Part shown: positions 48,005 to 55,897 of the stretch, in pieces
How the letters are laid out: each line of letters starts with the position of its first letter
Numbering within the stretch: position 1 is the stretch's first letter
From: Streptomyces sp. CB01881
GTDB taxonomy: Bacteria; Actinomycetota; Actinomycetes; Streptomycetales; Streptomycetaceae
Reading direction: 5' to 3'
Assembly: GCF_002953255.1 (NCBI RefSeq)
Contig: NZ_CP026498.1
Coordinates: 4,641,144 to 4,701,068 of the forward strand
DNA length: 59,925 nucleotides
Program-made: the position numbers and the translations under genes
Notes under the pieces: model-generated
Databases searched by the model: none
Seen by the model: the letters and a program-made list of their open reading frames with translations, nothing else
What the model was told of the DNA's origin: nothing

Positions 48005-48742
48005 TCATCCCTTCCGGGAGGTTTGCCCCGTGGTGGGCACGGTGCACCACGGCAGGAAGAACTGCGCGAGCGGGCCGATGGCCAGCGCGTACGCGACGGT
48101 CCCGATCCCGGCGGTGCCACCGAGCAGGAGTCCGGCGGCCAGGACGGTCAGTTCGATACCGGTCCGGATCAGCCGCAGCGAGCGGCCGGTGCGCCGGTGC
48201 AGGCCGGTCATCAGGCCGTCGCGCGGGCCGGATCCGAAGCGGGCGCCGATGTAGAGGCCGGTGGCCAGGCCGTTCAGCACGATCGCGGCGGCCATCAGCG
48301 CGATCCGGGCCGGCAGCGGGCCGGGCGCGCCGGCCATCCGCAGGGTGAGGTCCATCGCCGCGCCGATCACCAGCACGTTGGCGACGGTGCCGAGGCCGGG
48401 GCGCTGGCGCAGCGGGATCCAGAACAGCAGGACGAGGGCGCCGCAGATGGTGACCCAGGCACCCACCGAGAGGCCCGCAGTGCGCTGGAGGCCCTGGTGG
48501 AAGACGTCCCACGGGTCGAGGCCGAGCCCGGAGCGCAGCATCAGCGCCATGCTCGCCCCGTACAGCCAGAGCCCGACAGCGAGCTGCGGGAGCCGGCGGC
48601 CCAGCGCGTGGGTGTCGCCGAGCAGGCGGGCGGCGGGGGCCGGGCCCTGCGGGGCGGCGGGGGCCGGGCCCTGCGGGGCGGCGGGGGACGTGGCGGGCGT
48701 CGGCATGGTCGTGGTGGGCGGCGGCGTGGTCGTGGTGGCCAT
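48005..48742 (-). CDS. yczE: YczE/YitT-family membrane protein
   Basis: A 245-residue integral membrane protein. The first ~35 residues are a Pro/Ala/Thr tail with an APQGPAPA repeat. Then about five hydrophobic segments follow, starting LPQLAVGLWLYGASMALMLRSGLGLDPWDVFHQGL, a typical YczE signature, and later GLATGLYIGARFGSGPRDGLMTGL. Proteins of this family are often controlled by a divergent MocR regulator, as here. ATG 48742 has GGAG 7 nt upstream. Substrate unknown. Confidence 0.9.
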   Translation of the reverse strand: MATTTTPPPTTTMPTPATSPAAPQGPAPAAPQGPAPAARLLGDTHALGRRLPQLAVGLWLYGASMALMLRSGLGLDPWDVFHQGLQRTAGLSVGAWVTICGALVLLFWIPLRQRPGLGTVANVLVIGAAMDLTLRMAGAPGPLPARIALMAAAIVLNGLATGLYIGARFGSGPRDGLMTGLHRRTGRSLRLIRTGIELTVLAAGLLLGGTAGIGTVAYALAIGPLAQFFLPWCTVPTTGQTSRKG

Positions 48743-48826
48743 TTGGGTCTCCTGCGGGTGGTGCTGGACCCCGGGGTTCTGCGCCCGGCGGTGGCGGACT
48801 CGATGGCCGCCCTGTCATGATGGCCA

Positions 48827-48854
48827 GGCCAATGAAGCCCACTCCAGGGCCAAT
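48827..48854. promoter_or_regulatory. Direct repeat GGCCAAT, 21 bp apart, in the yczE-mocR intergenic region
   Basis: GGCCAAT occurs at 48827-48833 and 48848-48854, two helical turns apart, in the 136-bp gap between the divergent genes. MocR-family regulators often bind direct repeats near their own promoter, so this is a candidate operator. Confidence 0.45.
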
Positions 48855-48878
48855 TCCAAGCAAGTGGACTTGACTGCC

Positions 48879-50393
48879 ATGGCCGACTGGCACACCACCG
48901 TCACCGCCGCCGCACTCGCCCGGCTGCTCTCCACCGCCCGGCTGCCCGAACCGGCCGGCACCCGCCGGCCCGCCTACCGGACCCTGGCCGGCCAGATCCG
49001 GCTGCTCGTCTCCGAAGGCCGGCTGCCGGTCGGCGCCCGCCTGCCCGCCGAACGCGAGCTGGCCCTCGCCCTGCGGCTCAGCCGCACCACCGTGGCCACC
49101 GCGTACGAGGCCCTGCGCTCCGACGGCTACCTGCACAGCAGGCGCGGCTCCGGCAGCTGGACCGCCCTGCCCGAGGGCGCGCCACCGCCCGGCGACGCGC
49201 TGCACCCGGTGCCGCCGGACGAGCAGGGCCGCACCCTGGACCTCGGCGTCGCCGCCCTGCCCGCCCCGCAGCCCTTCCTCGGCGCGGCCGCCGCCCGGGC
49301 CGTCGAGCAGCTGCCCGCGTACGCCGCCGGGCACGGCCACTTCCCCACGGGCGTCCCGGTGCTGCGCGAGGCGGTGGCCCGCCGCTACACCGAGCGCGGG
49401 CTGCCGACCACCCCCGACCAGATCCTGATCACCATCGGCGCGATGGGCGGCCTGCACCTCGTCCAGCGGGCGCTGATCGGCCGCGGCGACCGGGTCGCCG
49501 TCGAGGCGCCCAGCTACGCGCACACCCTCCAGGCGCTGCGCCGGGGCGACGCCCGCCTCGTCCCCGTCCCGTACGCCCGGCCGGACGGCCCGGAACGGCA
49601 GCCGGAGTGGGATCTCCCCGAGTGGCGCCGGGTGCTGCACGGCGCCGCGCCCAGGGCCGCCTACGTGATCCCGGACTTCCACAACCCGACCGGCGCCCTG
49701 GTCACCGAGGAGCAGCGGCGCGAACTGCTGGCCGCCGCCCGCGCCGCCGGCACCGCCGTCCTGGTCGACGAGACCACCGCCGAACTCGGCTGGGGCCTCC
49801 CGGACGGCGCGCCACTGCCCCGCCCGACGGCCGCTCTGGACCGCTCCGCCCAGGTGGTGACGGTCGGCTCGGCCGGCAAGCTGCTCTGGGGCGGCCTGCG
49901 GATCGGCTGGGTCCGGGCCGCCCCCGCCCTGGTCCGCCGACTGGCCTCCGAACGGGTCTACAGCGACGTCGGCGCCCCGGTCCTGGACCAGCTGATCGCC
50001 GCCGAGCTGCTGGGCGAGCCACTGGCGGCCGTCCGGGCCCACCAGCTGGACCGGCTGCGGGCCACCGCCGACGCCTTCGCCGACGCGCTGCGCACCCGCC
50101 TGCCGGACTGGCGCTACGCCATGCCGCCCGGCGGGCTCGCGCTCTGGGTCTCCACCGGCGACGTCTCCGGCGCGGCGCTGGCCCTGGCCGGCGAGCACGC
50201 CGGCGTGCGGATCGCGGCCGGCAACCGCTTCGGGTCGGACGGCGCGTTCGAGCACCACATCCGGATCCCGCTCACCCTGCCCGTCCCGGCCGTGCCCGAC
50301 GCCGTCGAGCGCCTCGCGGAGCTCGCCGCCCGGGCTGTCGCCGGCGGCCGGTGGAGCGACGCCGCCGACGACAGCCAGCCGCTGGCGGTCTGA
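48879..50393 (+). CDS. MocR/PdxR-family regulator with aminotransferase-like domain
   Basis: A 504-residue fusion. The N-terminal GntR-type winged helix (about 20-95) has YRTLAGQIRLLVSEGRLPVGARLP and LALRLSRTTVATAYEALRSDGYL. The PLP fold-type I domain has PDFHNPTGALV and the Lys-binding motif GSAGKLLWGGLRIGW. MocR proteins sense PLP or an amino acid and regulate a neighbouring gene, here probably yczE. ATG 48879; a GTG at 48864 is an alternative. Confidence 0.92.
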   Translation: MADWHTTVTAAALARLLSTARLPEPAGTRRPAYRTLAGQIRLLVSEGRLPVGARLPAERELALALRLSRTTVATAYEALRSDGYLHSRRGSGSWTALPEGAPPPGDALHPVPPDEQGRTLDLGVAALPAPQPFLGAAAARAVEQLPAYAAGHGHFPTGVPVLREAVARRYTERGLPTTPDQILITIGAMGGLHLVQRALIGRGDRVAVEAPSYAHTLQALRRGDARLVPVPYARPDGPERQPEWDLPEWRRVLHGAAPRAAYVIPDFHNPTGALVTEEQRRELLAAARAAGTAVLVDETTAELGWGLPDGAPLPRPTAALDRSAQVVTVGSAGKLLWGGLRIGWVRAAPALVRRLASERVYSDVGAPVLDQLIAAELLGEPLAAVRAHQLDRLRATADAFADALRTRLPDWRYAMPPGGLALWVSTGDVSGAALALAGEHAGVRIAAGNRFGSDGAFEHHIRIPLTLPVPAVPDAVERLAELAARAVAGGRWSDAADDSQPLAV

Positions 50394-50426
50394 GGACAGG
50401 TCAGTTCACTGCGGCCGGGGCGGAGT

Positions 50427-51329
50427 TCAGTGCGTCTCCGCCCGCCCGCGCCAACCCGTCACCGGCAGCGCGAACTTGGCCACCAGGCGGTCGGTGAACG
50501 GCGCCCGGTGCAGCCGCGCCAGCCGCACCGGCGTCTGTCCCCGGCGGACCTCCACCCGCGCCCCGGCGGGAAGTTCGACCGAACGGCGGCCGTCACACCA
50601 GAGCACCCCGTGCGGGGTCTTCGGCTGCACCTCCACCGCCAGTACCGAGTCCGGCGAGGTCACCAGCGGCCGGGCGAACAGCGCGTGGGCGCTGATCGGC
50701 ACCATCAGCAGCGCCTCCACCTCCGGCCAGACCACCGGCCCGCCACCGGAGAACGCGTACGCCGTCGAACCGGTCGGCGTCGCGCAGACCACCCCGTCGC
50801 AGCCGAAGTTGGAGACCGGGCGGCCATCCACCTCGGTCACCACCTCCAGCATCCGCTCCCGGGACGCCTTCTCGATCGACGCCTCGTTCAACGCCCAGTC
50901 GTGGTGCACCACATCGCCGTTGGTCCGGACGATCACGTCGAGGGTCATCCGCTCCTCGACCTCGTAGTCGGCGTCGACCACCCGCTCGACCACCACCGCG
51001 AGATCGTCCCGCTCCGCCTCCGCGAGGAAGCCGACCCGCCCCAGGTTGATGCCGAGCATCGGCAACCCGTGCTCGCGCGCCAGCTCCGCACCGCGCAGCA
51101 GCGTCCCGTCCCCGCCCGCGACGAGGATCAGCTCGCAGCCGTCCGCCGCGCCCGGCCCCCCGGCCACGCGCTCGACGCCGTCCGGCAGATCCAGGTCCAC
51201 TGCCTCGGCCGCCAGCAGCCGGATTCTGATCCCCGCCTTCAGCAGGCCGTGCACCAGCCCCTCGACACTGCGCAGCGCCGCCTCGCGGCCGGTGTGCGCG
51301 ATCAGGAAGACCGTACGTTCATCACTCAT
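50427..51329 (-). CDS. nadK: NAD kinase
   Basis: A 300-residue cytoplasmic kinase phosphorylating NAD to NADP. GGDGT appears in ILVAGGDGTLLRGAELA, followed by NLGRVGFLAEA, the NE motif in WALNEASIEK and the TPTGSTAYAFSGGGPVV segment. ATG 51329 with GAGAGG upstream. It is downstream of tlyA with about 90 bp between; the pair tlyA-nadK followed by recN is typical of actinobacteria. The C-terminus ends WRGRAETH, slightly longer than usual. Confidence 0.97.
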   Translation of the reverse strand: MSDERTVFLIAHTGREAALRSVEGLVHGLLKAGIRIRLLAAEAVDLDLPDGVERVAGGPGAADGCELILVAGGDGTLLRGAELAREHGLPMLGINLGRVGFLAEAERDDLAVVVERVVDADYEVEERMTLDVIVRTNGDVVHHDWALNEASIEKASRERMLEVVTEVDGRPVSNFGCDGVVCATPTGSTAYAFSGGGPVVWPEVEALLMVPISAHALFARPLVTSPDSVLAVEVQPKTPHGVLWCDGRRSVELPAGARVEVRRGQTPVRLARLHRAPFTDRLVAKFALPVTGWRGRAETH

Positions 51330-51421
51330 GCCCGCTGCCCTCTCCCTACGCCTGCCGGGTCGCCCACGGCCCGGTTCGGCCGCGTCACCCAGCATGATGG
51401 ACCGGACGTCCGCAGAGCACC

Positions 51422-52234
51422 CTATCGGGGGCCCTCCGCGACGGCCCGGTCCGCCTCCGCCGGGTCCAACTGCGGGGCGTCCCTGCGCAGCCAGAGGAAG
51501 TACTCGACGTTCCCCGACGGGCCCGGCAGCGGGCTCGCGGTGACCGCCCGCACACCCAGCCCGAGCTCCCACGCCTGCCCCGCGACCTGGCGCACCATCT
51601 CGGAGCGCAGCTGCGGGCTCCGGACCACACCGCCGCTGCCGAGCCGCTCCTTGCCGATCTCGAACTGCGGCTTGACCATCAGCACCAGGTCCGCGTCCTC
51701 GGCGGCGCAGCCGGCCAGCGCGGGCAGCACCAGGCCGAGCGAGATGAACGAGAGGTCGCCGACCACCAGGTCGACCGGCGTCCCGCCGATCACGTCCAGG
51801 GTCAGCTCGCGCACGTTGGTGCGGTCCATCACGGTCACCCGGTCGTCGCTCTGCAGCGACCAGGCCAGCTGGCCGTAGCCGACGTCCACCGCCAGCACGT
51901 GGGCCGCCCCGGCGCGCAGCAGCACGTCGGTGAAGCCGCCCGTGGACGCGCCCGCGTCCAGCGCCCGGCGGCCCTCGACCACCAGGCCCTGCGGCACGAA
52001 CGCGGCGAAGGCGCCGGCCAGCTTGTGGCCGCCGCGCGAGACGTAGTCGGGGTCGTTCTCGTCCTTGGCCACCACGACCGCCGCCGAGGTCTCCACCTGG
52101 GTGGCCGGCTTGGTCGCGGTGGTGCCGCCGACGGTCACCCGGCCGGCCGCGATCAGCTCGGACGCGTGCTCGCGCGACCGGGCCAGCTTGCGGCGGACCA
52201 GCTCCGCGTCGAGACGGCGTCGTGCCACTGCCAC
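51422..52234 (-). CDS. tlyA: TlyA-family rRNA 2'-O-methyltransferase/hemolysin
   Basis: A 270-residue protein. An S4 RNA-binding domain (RRRLDAELVRRKLARSREHASELI) is followed by a FtsJ-like methyltransferase: SRGGHKLAGAF, SAM motif DAGASTGGFTDVLL, VMDRTNVREL and the catalytic-region VMVKPQFEIGKERLG. In Mycobacterium TlyA methylates 16S and 23S rRNA, setting capreomycin sensitivity. GTG 52234 with GGAG 10 nt upstream; a second GTG at 52228 is possible. Confidence 0.95.
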   Translation of the reverse strand: MAVARRRLDAELVRRKLARSREHASELIAAGRVTVGGTTATKPATQVETSAAVVVAKDENDPDYVSRGGHKLAGAFAAFVPQGLVVEGRRALDAGASTGGFTDVLLRAGAAHVLAVDVGYGQLAWSLQSDDRVTVMDRTNVRELTLDVIGGTPVDLVVGDLSFISLGLVLPALAGCAAEDADLVLMVKPQFEIGKERLGSGGVVRSPQLRSEMVRQVAGQAWELGLGVRAVTASPLPGPSGNVEYFLWLRRDAPQLDPAEADRAVAEGPR

Positions 52235-52293
52235 TGGTGTTCAGCTCCTACAGGTGGTTCTGCGGGTTTCCCGGCGGGGGTGTTCCCCGCGGG

Positions 52294-52533
52294 TCATTCC
52301 CGGTCGAGCGCGGCCAGCGTGTCGGTGAGCCGCTGGTGAACATCTTCGTACACCGCGACGTGCGCCTCGGTCGGCACCCCGTCCAACGCCTCCAGCCGGG
52401 CCAGCCCGGCGTCGACGGCGGGGTGGCCGGTCGGGGCGAGCCCGACGCCCAGCGGGAGCGGTTCGCCGTCGGCCGGGTCAAGGGCCGCGGGGGCCGGGTC
52501 GTGGGCCCCCGCGGCCGGGTCGAGGTCAGGCAC
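52294..52533 (-). CDS. Small conserved hypothetical protein
   Basis: A 79-residue acidic protein. The last 45 residues (TGHPAVDAGLARLEALDG, VPTEAHVAVYEDVH) are the well-defined part. Its GTG (52531-52533) overlaps the stop codon of the upstream gene, so it is translationally coupled to it. I recall homologues in this position in Streptomyces. No function known. Confidence 0.7.
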   Translation of the reverse strand: MPDLDPAAGAHDPAPAALDPADGEPLPLGVGLAPTGHPAVDAGLARLEALDGVPTEAHVAVYEDVHQRLTDTLAALDRE

Positions 52534-53422
52534 CGGGCTGTTCCGGCTTCTTCGCGCCGCCGGTCTTCCGGGCGGTGGTCTTCTTCGTGGCCGACCGCCC
52601 GGCCGACGCCTCCGGCACTGCGGCCTTCTTGGCAGTCGTCTTCTTGGCAGTCGTCTTCTTGGTGGCCGCCTTCCCGGCGGTCGTCTTCCCGGCGGTCGTC
52701 TTCCCGGCGGTCGTCTTCTTGCTGACGGCCTTCTTGGTGACGGCGCCGTTGGTGGCCGCCGTCCCGGCCGCCGCCTTCCCGTCGGCGGTCTTCCTGCTGG
52801 TCGTCCTCCCGGCCTCGGGCTTGACGGCGGCCGTCCCCTTCGCCGGGGCCTTCTCCGGCCGCTCCTGCGCCGCCGCTTCCCGCACCCGCTCCGCCCGGGT
52901 CGGCGGCACCGGTGGATCGACCTCCACCGGCGCGTCGACCTCGACCCGCTCAGCCACCACCGGCGCGGACGCCACCGGCTCGTCCTCGCGCTCCCAGCCC
53001 TGCCCGAACAGCCCGTCGGCCCGCGGCGCCGGCCCGGGCTCCCCGGCCCCGGCCTGCGGCCCCGCCGCCGGCCGGTCACCGTCCTCCTCGACCTCGCGCA
53101 GCTTGCTCTCCAGGTACGCGAGCACCACGCCGACCTTGGTTACCTGGTCGCCGACCCGCTCGAAGGCCTTCTCGACCTCGCCGCGCGCCACCCCGACGGC
53201 GAGGTCCACCCCGGCCCGCCCGGCGGTCACGGCCTCCTCGGCCAGCGTCTGCAGCGACTTGGCGGACGGCGGGAACTGCCCGCCCAGCCGGCGCTCCACC
53301 TCCGCGACGTCGACCCCGCTCTTCTCCAGCAGCCCGGCCGCCGTCCCGACGACCCGCTTGCCGACCTCCTCCACCAGTCCGGCGGCGACCTCAACCGCTC
53401 CCCGCACCGTCTTCGGCAGCAT
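52526..53422 (-). CDS. Alanine/lysine-rich protein with histone-H1-like tail
   Basis: A 298-residue protein. The N-terminal 110 residues are helical (AVEVAAGLVEEVGKRVVGTAAGLL, AERFAQ-like amphipathic helices, VGVARGEVEKAFERVG), which could be a phasin-like or coiled-coil domain. A Pro/Glu linker follows. The last 100 residues are a Lys/Ala/Thr tail with KTTAGK repeated three times and TAKKTTAKK, resembling histone H1-like DNA-binding tails. ATG 53422 has AGGAGG 7 nt upstream, the strongest Shine-Dalgarno in the window. Possible nucleoid or RNA binding is inference. Confidence 0.8.
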   Translation of the reverse strand: MLPKTVRGAVEVAAGLVEEVGKRVVGTAAGLLEKSGVDVAEVERRLGGQFPPSAKSLQTLAEEAVTAGRAGVDLAVGVARGEVEKAFERVGDQVTKVGVVLAYLESKLREVEEDGDRPAAGPQAGAGEPGPAPRADGLFGQGWEREDEPVASAPVVAERVEVDAPVEVDPPVPPTRAERVREAAAQERPEKAPAKGTAAVKPEAGRTTSRKTADGKAAAGTAATNGAVTKKAVSKKTTAGKTTAGKTTAGKAATKKTTAKKTTAKKAAVPEASAGRSATKKTTARKTGGAKKPEQPGA

Positions 53423-53580
53423 CCGGGTGCCTCCTTAGCGCCTGCGCGCATCGCTCCGTCGCCGTCGGTGCCCGGACCGTTCCGGGCACCCCACAGACGA
53501 CGCTACCGCCAAAACCCTCCTGCGGTACCGTGGCCCCGCACCACCACAGTCTCCGCCGCACAGGGAGTGGACCAGCCGCC

Positions 53581-53928
53581 ATGGCCAACGCCGAGGAGTG
53601 CCGCGCGGCACTGGAGCAGCTCAGCCGGAACATGGCGAAGTCCACCGGGGGCGTCCGCAAGGCCGCCGCCCTCGACCGCTCGCTCACCTGCCGGATCACC
53701 GATCTCGACCTGACCTTCACCGGCCGCCTCCGCGACGGCCGCATCCAGGACGTCACCCAGGCTCCCGGCGCCCCCGCCCAGAAGGCCGAGATCCGGCTCA
53801 CCATGAGCAGCGACGACCTGGTCGACCTGGTCGGCGGCCGGCTCAACTTCGCCTCCGCCTGGGCCGGTGGCCGGGTCAAGCTGGAGGCGGGCTTCCGCGA
53901 CCTGCTGCGGCTGCGCACCCTGCTCTGA
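53581..53928 (+). CDS. SCP2-like sterol-carrier domain protein
   Basis: A 115-residue single-domain protein. The fold pattern fits SCP2: an N-terminal helix (CRAALEQLSRNMAK), a beta sheet with LTCRITDLDLTFTGRLRDG and AEIRLTMSSDDLVDLVGG, and a helical end FASAWAGGRVKLEAGFRDLLRL. These proteins bind lipids or act as accessory domains. ATG 53581. It is divergent from the histone-tail-like gene. Confidence 0.85.
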   Translation: MANAEECRAALEQLSRNMAKSTGGVRKAAALDRSLTCRITDLDLTFTGRLRDGRIQDVTQAPGAPAQKAEIRLTMSSDDLVDLVGGRLNFASAWAGGRVKLEAGFRDLLRLRTLL

Positions 53929-53999
53929 CCCCGACACCCGACACCCGGCGGACCCCTACCGCTTCCCGGGACCCGGCCGACCGGCTCGCCCTCCCCCGG

Positions 54000-54053
54000 G
54001 ACCGGAACTTCCCCCTGGACCGGAACTTCCCCCTGGACCGGAACTTCCTCCTG
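54000..54053. repeat. Three 18-bp tandem units
   Basis: GACCGGAACTTCCCCCTG is repeated at 54000, 54018 and 54036 (the third has TCC in place of CCC), exactly 18 bp apart. The array lies between the convergent SCP2 and HAD genes. Confidence 0.85.
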
Positions 54054-54084
54054 GGCCGGACGGCCGGACGGCCCTCCCCGGGGC

Positions 54085-55128
54085 TCAGAAGGCCAGCTCG
54101 GCCAGCGCCTTCCGGCCGTCCACCGGCACGCCGTCGGCGTCCAGGGCCGTCCACGCCGCCGCGCAGAGCGCCCGCAGCCCGTCCCAGTGGTTCTCACCGG
54201 CGGCCGTGAACCGCAGCTCGCCGTCCTGCGCCACCGCCGCCCAGCCGCCGCAGGCGAAGCCGCCACCCGGCTGCCCGGCCACCTCCGGGTGCGGCACGAG
54301 CAGCCCGCGCAGGTCCGCCGACACGTACGTCGGCCGGTGCTCCACCGGCGCCGCCAGCAGCTGCGCCGCCGTCGTCACCCCGGTGAAGACCAGCAGGCTG
54401 TCCACCCCGCCGTTGAACGCGCCCTCGATGTCGGTGTCCAGCCGGTCCCCGACCACCAGCGGCCGCCGCGCACCCGTGCGCAGCACCGTCTCGCGGTGCA
54501 TCGGCGGCAGCGGCTTGCCCGCGACCTCCGGCTCCACGCCCGTCGCCGCCCGCACCGCCGCGACCAGCGTGCCGTTGCCCGGCGCGATGCCGCGCGCCTG
54601 CGGCACCGTCAGGTCCAGGTTGGACGCCACCCACGGCAGCCCGCTCTGGATCGCGAACGAGGCCTCCGCCAGCTGCTGCCAGCCCACCGAGGGGTCGAAG
54701 CCCTGGACCACCGCGAGCGGCTCCTCGGCCAGCGTACGGACGGCCACCAGACCGCGTTCGGCCAACGCCTCCTCCAGGCCGAGGCCTCCCACGACCAGCA
54801 CCTTCGCCCCGGCCGGGACCTTCTCGGAGACGACCCGGGCGGCCGCCTGCGCGGAGTTGATCACGTCGGCGGGCTCGGCCGGCACACCGAGGTCGGTCAG
54901 GTGCGCGGCCACCACGCGGGGCGGGCGGGAGGCGTTGTTGGTCACGTACGCCAGCCGCATCCCGGTCGTCCGGGCGGACGCCAGCGAGTCCACCGCGTGC
55001 TCGATCGCGTTGGGCCCGGCGTACACGACACCGTCGAGGTCCAGCAGCGCCGTGTCGTACGCCTCGGTCAGCGGGAGCCCGCTCCCGCCGGGGGCGGTCC
55101 GTCGCGCGGTGGTGGCCGTCTCGGTCAT
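54085..55128 (-). CDS. HAD-IIA hydrolase (NagD-like phosphatase)
   Basis: A 347-residue phosphatase. Motif I is LLDLDGVVYAGPNAIEHA with the nucleophile Asp, YVTNNASRPP carries motif II, GKPLPPMHRETV the Lys and VVGDRLDTDIEGAFNGGVDSLL motif IV. The cap domain type fits NagD. It removes phosphate from small substrates. ATG 55128, with GAGG 10 nt upstream; the neighbouring TPR gene stops only 12 bp upstream, so they are one operon. Confidence 0.93.
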   Translation of the reverse strand: MTETATTARRTAPGGSGLPLTEAYDTALLDLDGVVYAGPNAIEHAVDSLASARTTGMRLAYVTNNASRPPRVVAAHLTDLGVPAEPADVINSAQAAARVVSEKVPAGAKVLVVGGLGLEEALAERGLVAVRTLAEEPLAVVQGFDPSVGWQQLAEASFAIQSGLPWVASNLDLTVPQARGIAPGNGTLVAAVRAATGVEPEVAGKPLPPMHRETVLRTGARRPLVVGDRLDTDIEGAFNGGVDSLLVFTGVTTAAQLLAAPVEHRPTYVSADLRGLLVPHPEVAGQPGGGFACGGWAAVAQDGELRFTAAGENHWDGLRALCAAAWTALDADGVPVDGRKALAELAF

Positions 55129-55140
55129 GCCTGCTCTACC

Positions 55141-55812
55141 TCATTCACTGCGTCGATCCCCGTCATCCGTGTCATCCGTGTCATCCGTGCGGTCCCCGGC
55201 GTTCCGGCCGTCCCGGCCGTCCGCACCGTCCGTTCCCGGCGTGGCCTGCGGAGGCTCCAGGTACCCCGGCGCCCCCGGCATCAGCGGTCCGAACGCCCCG
55301 GCGCGCGCCGCCAGGGTGGCCCGGGTCTGCCGGAGCGCGGCCCGGTAGTGGTCGGTCTCCGGCCGCATCGCCACGGCCAGCGCCAGGTGCTCGGCCGACG
55401 TCTCGAAGTCGCCCAGCCGCGCCGCCGCGACGCCCCACCCGAACTGAGCGTAGTCGTCCGACGGATCGGCCAGGGCGACGGCCCGGAAGTTCTCCAGCGC
55501 CGCCGCGTACGAACCCGCGTCGAACTGCGCTCTCGCCAGCGTCTCCCGGATACTGCGCGAGTGCGGCTCGGCAGCGGCCGCCCTCGCGAGCAGTTGCTCG
55601 GCCGCCGCCGGGTGCCCCTGCGCCAGCAGCTTGCCGCCCCGGCGGAACCACTCGTACACGTCACCCACGGGCTCCCCCGCCCGCCCCTGCGCCGGGACCC
55701 CGCCCCCGCCGGAACCGCCGCCGGGGCCCTCCCCGCCCGCGAATCCGTCCGGACCGTCCGGGCCCCCGGTGCCGCCGTCGACCCGCTCCTGCCCGCCGCT
55801 GCGCTCGCTCAC
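55141..55812 (-). CDS. TPR-repeat protein
   Basis: A 223-residue protein. After a Gly/Asp N-terminal linker, three or four TPR helices are visible (EWFRRGGKLLAQGHPAAAEQLLARA, FDAGSYAAALENFRAVAL, RLGDFETSAEHLALAVAM). The C-terminus has a TDDTDDTDD acidic repeat. TPR proteins mediate contacts. GTG 55812 is chosen with GAGG 6 nt upstream; the frame extends to 55914. Operon with the HAD gene. Confidence 0.85.
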   Translation of the reverse strand: MSERSGGQERVDGGTGGPDGPDGFAGGEGPGGGSGGGGVPAQGRAGEPVGDVYEWFRRGGKLLAQGHPAAAEQLLARAAAAEPHSRSIRETLARAQFDAGSYAAALENFRAVALADPSDDYAQFGWGVAAARLGDFETSAEHLALAVAMRPETDHYRAALRQTRATLAARAGAFGPLMPGAPGYLEPPQATPGTDGADGRDGRNAGDRTDDTDDTDDGDRRSE

Positions 55813-55897
55813 GCCGTACCTCGCCCTCCGGTCACGACACCCGTCCCACCGACCAGCACGGGTGTTCCGATCTCTGAACAACGCGTACCCGGTTACG

